Positions 1-4,988 of a DNA stretch of 13,675 bases are shown here, one piece after another. This DNA comes from Candidatus Poribacteria bacterium WGA-3G (lineage in GTDB: Bacteria > Poribacteria > WGA-4E > WGA-3G), in contig ASZN01000100.1 of assembly GCA_000406005.1 (NCBI GenBank), positions 1-13,675 on the forward strand. The letters are read 5' to 3'. Under the pieces are notes generated by a model. That model was given only the letters and a program-made list of their open reading frames with translations, did not search any database and had not been told where the DNA came from. Within the stretch, counting starts at the first letter, position 1; every line of letters starts with the position of its first letter. Both the position numbers and the translations under genes were made by a program.

Positions 1-1452
1 ACTTTTCGAGGCATGCGACAAAGTTTACTCGATAGTTTTAACACGATCTATCTGCTCAATCTACACGGAAGTAACAGAGTAACAGAAATTGTTCCTGAAG
101 CAGAAAACGACGAAAATGTTTTCGACATTCTACAAGGGATTTCCATTTTGTTGTGCGTCAAAGAATCAGATAATTCAGCATCTGCACAAGTTTATTATGC
201 AGATATGTGGGGATCCCGAGAGAAAAAATATAGTATGCTTTCGAGGACGGATGTCCAATCCACGGAATGGTGTGAACTACAACCGACATTGCCATACTAC
301 CTTTTGGTACCACAATCAACCGAGCTAAAAGCGGAATATGATAAGGGATGGGGCATTACCGACATCTTTCAAATAGACTCAGCTGGGATTGTCACAGGAC
401 GGGATAAATTCACGCTTCATTGGACAGTAGAAAAACTGTGTGAGACCGTAGCCGATTTCATTTCTCTTTCTGAAGCTGAAGCACGTGAGAAATACCAATT
501 ACCGAAAGATAGTCAAGATTGGAAAGTTCACCGCGCCCAAACTGATCTCCGTAATCATCCAGATGTTGATGAGCACATTGAATCTATTCATTACCGACCA
601 TTTGACACACGTTGGACATATTATACAGGTCAGTCGTCCGGGTTTCACGGACGTCCACGCCCTGAGATTATGCGGCACATGCGGAAGGAAAACCTTGCGC
701 TTTGTGTTCATCGTGGTATCAAGAGTCCTATATGGCAACACGTTTTAGTGGCTAATCAAATTAGCGAAAAAAGTTATGTTTCAAATAGAGGTGAACCCAC
801 GGCACATGTATTTCCACTTTATCTGTATTCAGATCCAGAGGGATTAGAGATTTCAGCAGACCGTTCACTCAATTTCAAACCCGCTTTTCTCACCGCAATT
901 TCAGAAGCGTTGGGACTTCCACAAACAGCACCGTTTAACCTACCCGAAGGCGTTTCACCAGAGGATATCCTCGCCTATATCTACGCAGTCCTCTACAGTC
1001 CAACCTATCGCGAACGCTATTACGAATTCCTGAAATACGATTTTCCGCGTATCCCGTTACCAGAGGATATTGACCAATTCCGTACACTTGCAACGTTAGG
1101 GCAGCGTTTGATTGACTCACATCTCTTGAAAGATGGATCGCGACGACAAGTCGCTCCTACAGGAAGACAGGTTCCGGCATTGCATCGGTTCGAGGGAGAA
1201 GGCAACGGCGTTATCGCAAAAATCCGATATGAGGACGGTAAAATCTGGATCAACCCCACGCAGCATTTCACGGATGTCCCGTCAGACGTATGGGAATACG
1301 AGATCGGCGCGTATCGGGTCTGCGAAAAGTGGCTAAGAGATCGGAAGGGAGAAGAATTGGGCCGTGCGGAGTTGCAGCAGTACCGTGCAATCCTCGTCGC
1401 CATAGCCGAAACACTCACAGTCATGGCGGAGATTGATTCGGTTTTGTGGTAG
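1..1452 (+). CDS. Type ISP restriction-modification enzyme, C-terminal part (5' truncated by window edge)
   Basis: The reading frame is open to base 1: the four codons before the first ATG (base 13) read T-F-R-G. In this family the run TFRGMR-SLL follows the methyltransferase catalytic region, so base 13 is an internal Met and not the start. Counting from that Met, visible family motifs are DENVFDILQG (33-42), YRPFDTRW (194-201), HVFPLYLY (265-272), a YSPTYRERYYEFLKYDFPRIP stretch around 329-348, and a VWEYEIGAYRVCEKWL stretch (426-441) near the end. These match the C-terminal target-recognition half of single-chain type ISP enzymes of the LlaBIII kind, which carry nuclease, helicase, N6-adenine methyltransferase and specificity domains in one polypeptide. 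The protein would methylate adenines at its site and cut unmodified foreign DNA. The upstream domains lie outside the window, so completeness cannot be judged. It converges on the DUF2971 gene. Confidence 0.85.
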   Translation, partial: TFRGMRQSLLDSFNTIYLLNLHGSNRVTEIVPEAENDENVFDILQGISILLCVKESDNSASAQVYYADMWGSREKKYSMLSRTDVQSTEWCELQPTLPYYLLVPQSTELKAEYDKGWGITDIFQIDSAGIVTGRDKFTLHWTVEKLCETVADFISLSEAEAREKYQLPKDSQDWKVHRAQTDLRNHPDVDEHIESIHYRPFDTRWTYYTGQSSGFHGRPRPEIMRHMRKENLALCVHRGIKSPIWQHVLVANQISEKSYVSNRGEPTAHVFPLYLYSDPEGLEISADRSLNFKPAFLTAISEALGLPQTAPFNLPEGVSPEDILAYIYAVLYSPTYRERYYEFLKYDFPRIPLPEDIDQFRTLATLGQRLIDSHLLKDGSRRQVAPTGRQVPALHRFEGEGNGVIAKIRYEDGKIWINPTQHFTDVPSDVWEYEIGAYRVCEKWLRDRKGEELGRAELQQYRAILVAIAETLTVMAEIDSVLW

Positions 1453-1516
1453 GTCATCAGCGGAATAGTTTTCAATTGTCAAGCGGCGTTTTCCCACGCG
1501 CATCTTTGAGATTGAC

Positions 1517-1539
1517 ATTGGTTTCTCAAGGAAACCAGT
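1517..1539. terminator. Hairpin between convergent genes, possible bidirectional terminator
   Basis: TGGTTTC (1519-1525), a five-base loop and GAAACCA (1531-1537) form a perfect 7-bp stem, extendable to 9 with one G-T wobble. It lies in the 88-bp gap between the stop codons of the restriction-modification gene and the DUF2971 gene. No clear T-tract follows on either strand, so its termination role is inferred from position. Confidence 0.35.
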
Positions 1540-1540
1540 A

Positions 1541-2326
1541 TTAATCCGAGCCGGAGGGGTCATCTAAAAGTGTTGAGCGATTAACTTTGAATTCAAAACC
1601 GTATTGTTGGACGGTTGATTTGACAGTGTCTGTAATCCAGTCGTCAACGTAAGGGGATGTGAGAACTTCACGTATCAACGTGTTAAGATCAACGTTGACA
1701 TGCATCCCAGTTTTATATATATCGGGGAATTCTACATCCTCTAAGGAAGAGTCTGGACTAATCAAATTGCCGTGGTTATCAACATAGGTTATTAGAGAGA
1801 ATGGATATTGTGGAATAATTGCCCGGAACTCTCGTTCGTATTCAAATGGTTTCCTCTTATGGAAATACCAAGTATATAACATGCTCATTTCGTTTAACTT
1901 TTGTGTGATTGGGTATTCATAGTGATTGATGTATTCAATTTTGCCGAGAAAGACATCATAATCATCTACTAAGCAGTTTTTAAAATCCCCGAAAGTTGTT
2001 TTGATAGCAATGCCGTTATTATGCATGTGATATTTTTCCCACATCGCCATTGATTCTTCTGTGGCGTGATGCCAACAACTACACAAAGTATATTTATGCC
2101 AATTTTCTTGGAATTTCTCTAAAGTAGTAATATCACCGATTGTGTGTTTATAGTGTTCCTTAACTGGTGGAGGGGTAAAACCTTCTAAAGGATCTTCAAA
2201 CTTATCTGCTCGTGTAAAGTATAAACTTTTAGTGCTTAAAAGATTAACAAATTTCTCAAAACTCATATATTTCCATAAGAAGTCAGCATCATCTGGCAGC
2301 TCAATTCCAGTAAGTTTGCGGATCAT
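1541..2326 (-). CDS. DUF2971 family protein
   Basis: This 261-aa protein has the DUF2971 hallmarks. Near the N-terminus is LWKYMSFEKFVNLL (17-30), followed by SLYFTRADKFEDPLEG (34-49). The middle holds CSCWHHATEESMAMWEKY (82-99) and GIAIKTTF (105-112). HKRKPFEYEREFRAI spans 156-170. No signal peptide or membrane segment is visible, so it should be cytoplasmic. The biochemical function of the family is not known to me; members are often seen among mobile and defence genes. The ATG start is supported by AAGGA about six bases upstream. The gene follows the 105-aa gene after 22 bp and should be co-transcribed with it. Its position between a restriction-modification gene and a Zorya-like operon suggests a defence role by association only. 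Confidence 0.8.
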   Translation of the reverse strand: MIRKLTGIELPDDADFLWKYMSFEKFVNLLSTKSLYFTRADKFEDPLEGFTPPPVKEHYKHTIGDITTLEKFQENWHKYTLCSCWHHATEESMAMWEKYHMHNNGIAIKTTFGDFKNCLVDDYDVFLGKIEYINHYEYPITQKLNEMSMLYTWYFHKRKPFEYEREFRAIIPQYPFSLITYVDNHGNLISPDSSLEDVEFPDIYKTGMHVNVDLNTLIREVLTSPYVDDWITDTVKSTVQQYGFEFKVNRSTLLDDPSGSD

Positions 2327-2348
2327 AGTGGTTCCTTGATCAAATTAA

Positions 2349-2666
2349 TTACGGATTATCGTTGCGTTTGATATAAAAGGACACGGAGAATCTTGAAGGC
2401 GTAGCGTCAAAATTTCCATCTTTCGGAAGATGTATTTTCCAATGCTTGTAGTCTGTTGAAGGTGGACTGAAGGTAGAAATTTCTGCGCCAAATCTCCGTT
2501 CTAACGCCGAGGCGAATATTTTGAATACCTCAATCTCTGTCTCGCCTTTTATGGGACCATCCGCAAGTTTCGATATTGTGTGTTTAATGCTTTCGTGGTC
2601 TTCCATATTAATATTAATCGGTGAAACCTTGATCTGTTCGATGGTATAAGTGTTTTCGTTAGTCAC
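2349..2666 (-). CDS. Unknown 105-aa protein upstream of the DUF2971 gene
   Basis: I do not recognise this family. The predicted protein is small, charged and soluble, with no signal peptide or membrane segment. A likely helical stretch at 42-58 (ETEIEVFKIFASALERR) is followed by beta-rich sequence, including SRFSVSFYIKR (91-101) near the C-terminus. The start is GTG, chosen because GGAGG sits eight bases upstream; no in-frame ATG lies between them. It is the first gene of a two-gene unit with the DUF2971 gene (22-bp spacing). That arrangement could make it a partner, regulator or antitoxin-like protein, but no motif shows this. Confidence 0.7.
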   Translation of the reverse strand: MTNENTYTIEQIKVSPININMEDHESIKHTISKLADGPIKGETEIEVFKIFASALERRFGAEISTFSPPSTDYKHWKIHLPKDGNFDATPSRFSVSFYIKRNDNP

Positions 2667-2674
2667 TCTATTAA

Positions 2675-2679
2675 CCTCC
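2675..2679 (-). promoter_or_regulatory. Shine-Dalgarno GGAGG deciding the GTG start of the 105-aa gene
   Basis: A perfect GGAGG on the minus strand lies eight bases before the GTG at 2666 and is the reason that start was accepted. Confidence 0.7.
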
Positions 2680-2691
2680 GTTCTACAAAAT

Positions 2692-2721
2692 ATGGTAGAT
2701 TTCAGAATTAATTATTTTCAA
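2692..2721 (-). promoter_or_regulatory. Candidate sigma-70 promoter for the 105-aa/DUF2971 unit
   Basis: On the minus strand TTGAAA (2716-2721) and TACCAT (2692-2697) are separated by 18 bases. The match to consensus is moderate. It lies inside or beside an inverted repeat (2702-2739), which would allow a repressor to compete with RNA polymerase. That is inference. Confidence 0.3.
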
Positions 2722-2739
2722 AATTCACCGTAATTCTGA
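2702..2739. repeat. 9-bp inverted repeat overlapping the candidate promoter
   Basis: TCAGAATTA (2702-2710) and TAATTCTGA (2731-2739) are exact reverse complements separated by 20 bases. It lies just upstream of the 105-aa gene and could be an operator. Confidence 0.5.
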
Positions 2740-2742
2740 TTG

Positions 2743-2771
2743 AAAACTATGTAAAAGTATTACATAGTTTT
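2743..2771. repeat. Perfect 12-bp inverted repeat with 5-base loop
   Basis: AAAACTATGTAA (2743-2754) and TTACATAGTTTT (2760-2771) are exact reverse complements around a five-base loop. It sits about 75-105 bases upstream of the 105-aa gene start, in a 393-bp gap without genes (2667-3059). It could be an operator for the downstream unit or a terminator-like hairpin for the Zorya-like operon reading in from the right. Its AT-rich stem makes an operator more attractive than a strong terminator. The rest of the gap shows only a degenerate copy of the dispersed hairpin repeat at 2931-2958. Confidence 0.55.
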
Positions 2772-2919
2772 GAGAGGATTGCAAGTAAAAATTAACATGT
2801 ATGTGTCTTGCATCTACATGGTCGTGAGATGTCCACGCCACGTCACTGCTGCTTCAAACTCGCCCATGTCGTCGCCAACTTCCTTTTTGCGATGACGGCA
2901 TGTTTATAGCAGCATCAGT

Positions 2920-2958
2920 AAAAAAAGGAATTAAGCCCTGTAAGAGCGGCATTTGTAG
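2920..2958 (-). repeat. Inverted, degenerate copy of the dispersed hairpin repeat followed by a T-tract
   Basis: Read on the minus strand, 2958-2931 matches the repeat copies at 7214 and 7265 (core GCTC-TTACA-GGGC). A run of seven T follows at once. It lies about 100 bases past the HNH gene stop, so a weak stem plus T-tract could end the Zorya-like transcript. The stem is only four pairs with one wobble, so the terminator role is tentative. Confidence 0.35.
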
Positions 2959-3059
2959 AAACGTTGATCCTAAAATGACATAGAATATCGTTTGAATCTC
3001 GGATTATCCCAAACAACATGGATTTTTGAAATGGGAGAAATCTGATCGTCGAACGCGCT

Positions 3060-3926
3060 CTAAAGCCAGCTTTCATCGCGTAGTACTTTCGGGTTCGTTG
3101 TGTTAGGAACAATCGGAACAGCATTGATGAGCCTTCTAGCCTCTCTCCACTCTTTACCATATTCCGCCAGAAATATTTGATAATCTACCTCGTTTTTCAT
3201 GTTTTGGTGTCCTTGTCCGTCTTTTTCGGCGTGGCAACCTCTACATAAAGCCCGTAAATTATCTGGACTATTATTCTCTGGATCACGATCTATATGGTGA
3301 GCATGAAGATGATAATGATCATGGCTAAAATCAAGGTGACACTCCTCACACCTCCAACCAGACCTTTCACGGCATTGCTTTGAAAGAAATTTCCAATCCA
3401 ATGGATACCTACTTCTTGGTAGTAAATTAGGTCCATCGGGTCCATCTATTGGAGGCGGCTCGTAACTGGGCTCAATAGCATCTAACCAATCCGCTAAAGG
3501 AAAATTATCTACGTCATAGACGTTGTACAGCCCCAGCTTCCCCAGGCAAAATTGACATATTTTGAGTTTTTGCTTAACTTCTTCGCCTCTTTTGGTTATA
3601 GTAAATTGTCCATCTCTTGGTCTCGCTGCTTTAAATTTACCAGGACCCCATTCTTGGCGTGTTTCACAATTTAGAATATGGTATTTACGGTCTACCTTCG
3701 GGATATAGAAAACTACTCTTTTTTTTCTATACTCAAGAAGTTGGACTGTGCTACCATCTAAAAGCTGCTCATCCACAGATTGAGCAAATTCTGGGAATAT
3801 AGGGATACCTTCATCCTGCAGCTGGATATCAATTGTCGGTTCAGTATGTGCTCCCATTTTTTCACGCAGTGCTTCTAATTCTGGAAAATCTACGGGTATT
3901 TCTGGAAAATCCTTTGGTAAATTCAA
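3060..3926 (-). CDS. zorE-like: HNH endonuclease, ZorE-like effector of a Zorya type II-like system
   Basis: The C-terminal half holds a complete zinc-supported HNH fold. Zinc ligands are C193, C196, C228 and C231, and the catalytic set is H210 (in HAHHID), N223 (in DNLRALC) and H232 (in CRGCH). The N-terminal half has a second possible zinc site: YHILNC gives H83 and C87, and CQFC gives C124 and C127. This looks like a small recognition module. No signal peptide or membrane segment is seen, so the 288-aa protein is cytoplasmic and should nick or cut DNA. The start is TTG, separated by one base from the zorB-like stop, with AGGAG seven bases upstream inside the end of that gene; translational coupling is likely. 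An HNH gene directly after zorA and zorB is the type II Zorya arrangement. Whether it belongs to the described ZorE family or is a different HNH effector cannot be settled by eye. Confidence 0.8.
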   Translation of the reverse strand: MNLPKDFPEIPVDFPELEALREKMGAHTEPTIDIQLQDEGIPIFPEFAQSVDEQLLDGSTVQLLEYRKKRVVFYIPKVDRKYHILNCETRQEWGPGKFKAARPRDGQFTITKRGEEVKQKLKICQFCLGKLGLYNVYDVDNFPLADWLDAIEPSYEPPPIDGPDGPNLLPRSRYPLDWKFLSKQCRERSGWRCEECHLDFSHDHYHLHAHHIDRDPENNSPDNLRALCRGCHAEKDGQGHQNMKNEVDYQIFLAEYGKEWREARRLINAVPIVPNTTNPKVLRDESWL

Positions 3927-3927
3927 C

Positions 3928-4890
3928 CTATTTCTCCTGTTTTATATCATATACTTTAGTAAGTTCTTGAATCTTTTCAATAAGTTGTTTTGATTTCATA
4001 ACAACTCGGAATTCAACTCGGCGAGATTCCTCTTGATTTTCCATTAGAAGGTCTATCGCTCTTTCCATAGTTACAATATTAGACTTGAACTCCGGAAATT
4101 CCTTGCTAAGATTGCTGACAATATCTTCTCGGCTGATCCTGTTATTCCTTGGCAAACTACGAATCCGTTGATATAGCTGACTAATTTGCTCTGATGGAAT
4201 ATATGTTTCCCTTTCTACAATACCGTAGTTATTGGTAGGACGCAAACCGACCATATTCAGATTTAAAATGAGTTGGCTGGAGGATAACCCATTGGCAGTC
4301 AAGTGTTTCCGCAACCATGCTCTATTCAGGACAACTTTGGAATGTGCTATTCTTAGAACATAGTCAAGAACATTTCTCGCTCGGTTCTGGGACAATTCCA
4401 TATTCTTAATATAAGCCTCATTGCCCGTGATCTGATCAGACCATTCACTGGAGGTATGACCTTCAATGCGAATCTCCGCTATCTGATTTTTGTACTCAGG
4501 TCTGGCTAAGATCGCAATATAACGTGGGAAAAAATCACGCAAGATATCTTTGAAATCATTAGGAACGGTTGGTTCTTCTTGTTCAAATGGTTTCTTAAAT
4601 CGGATGGACAGCGTTGCCATATCCAAATGACCTTTCCAATCTATCTGAAATTGTTGCTCTTTAACAGGAGATCCTTCAAATTCTGTTTTTAACTCTTTAG
4701 ACAAGCTGGTTTGCAAATCTGTGTAATCACCAAGAGATTCCTTGATGTCATCTGTTGTTTTTTTAGCGTTCACCATGTAACTAATGGCGATAAAGAGAAA
4801 TATCACCATCAACCCAGTCATCACATCAGAGATAGAAACCCAATGTTCCTCAGTCTCTTGCCTCTGAACATTAAGTAGTCTTTCGAGCAT
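3928..4890 (-). CDS. zorB: ZorB-like MotB/OmpA-family protein
   Basis: This 320-aa protein has one N-terminal membrane helix (about 23-41). It is preceded by WVSISDVMTG, in which D22 sits where the proton-binding Asp of MotB-type stator proteins sits. The C-terminal periplasmic part is an OmpA/MotB-like peptidoglycan-binding domain: IRIEGHTSSEW (140-150), LSQNRARNVLDYV (166-178) and the closing SRRVEFRVV (289-297). About 146 residues separate GHT from RRVE, roughly 80 more than I would expect for the fold, so an insertion lies near 215-288. The protein should pair with the ZorA-like channel in the inner membrane and anchor it to the cell wall. The ATG start has AAAGGA about nine bases upstream. 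A gap of 98 bp separates it from the zorA-like gene, and the HNH gene follows after one base. A flagellar or Tol role is unlikely because of the partner genes. Confidence 0.85.
   Translation of the reverse strand: MLERLLNVQRQETEEHWVSISDVMTGLMVIFLFIAISYMVNAKKTTDDIKESLGDYTDLQTSLSKELKTEFEGSPVKEQQFQIDWKGHLDMATLSIRFKKPFEQEEPTVPNDFKDILRDFFPRYIAILARPEYKNQIAEIRIEGHTSSEWSDQITGNEAYIKNMELSQNRARNVLDYVLRIAHSKVVLNRAWLRKHLTANGLSSSQLILNLNMVGLRPTNNYGIVERETYIPSEQISQLYQRIRSLPRNNRISREDIVSNLSKEFPEFKSNIVTMERAIDLLMENQEESRRVEFRVVMKSKQLIEKIQELTKVYDIKQEK
3934..3938 (-). promoter_or_regulatory. Shine-Dalgarno AGGAG deciding the TTG start of the HNH gene
   Basis: AGGAG on the minus strand lies seven bases before the TTG at 3926 and overlaps the last codons of the zorB-like gene. 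The next in-frame Met is residue 24, so this site argues for the rarer TTG start. Confidence 0.65.
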
Positions 4891-4918
4891 TTAATAAAAT
4901 CCTTTTGTGACAATTATC

Positions 4919-4938
4919 AAGACCAAGCAATTGGTTCT
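4919..4938 (-). other. Small hairpin in the zorA-zorB gap
   Basis: AGACCAA and TTGGTTCT can pair with one bulge around a GCAA-type loop. It lies in the 98-bp gap between the two membrane-protein genes, which is wider than the one-base gap that follows zorB. It might tune relative expression; no other signal is seen there. Confidence 0.25.
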
Positions 4939-4988
4939 CTGCGTGAATTAATAATCTACTCACTGTAATAAGATAGCGAAGAGACGTG

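Noticed and set aside
1020..1475. 151-aa open frame on the minus strand
   Set aside because: It lies opposite the restriction-modification gene, whose motifs are clear; its composition is that of an antisense shadow.
2915..3160. 81-aa open frame overlapping the end of the HNH gene
   Set aside because: It runs in another frame through the HNH gene and the repeat at 2931-2958, with no domain.
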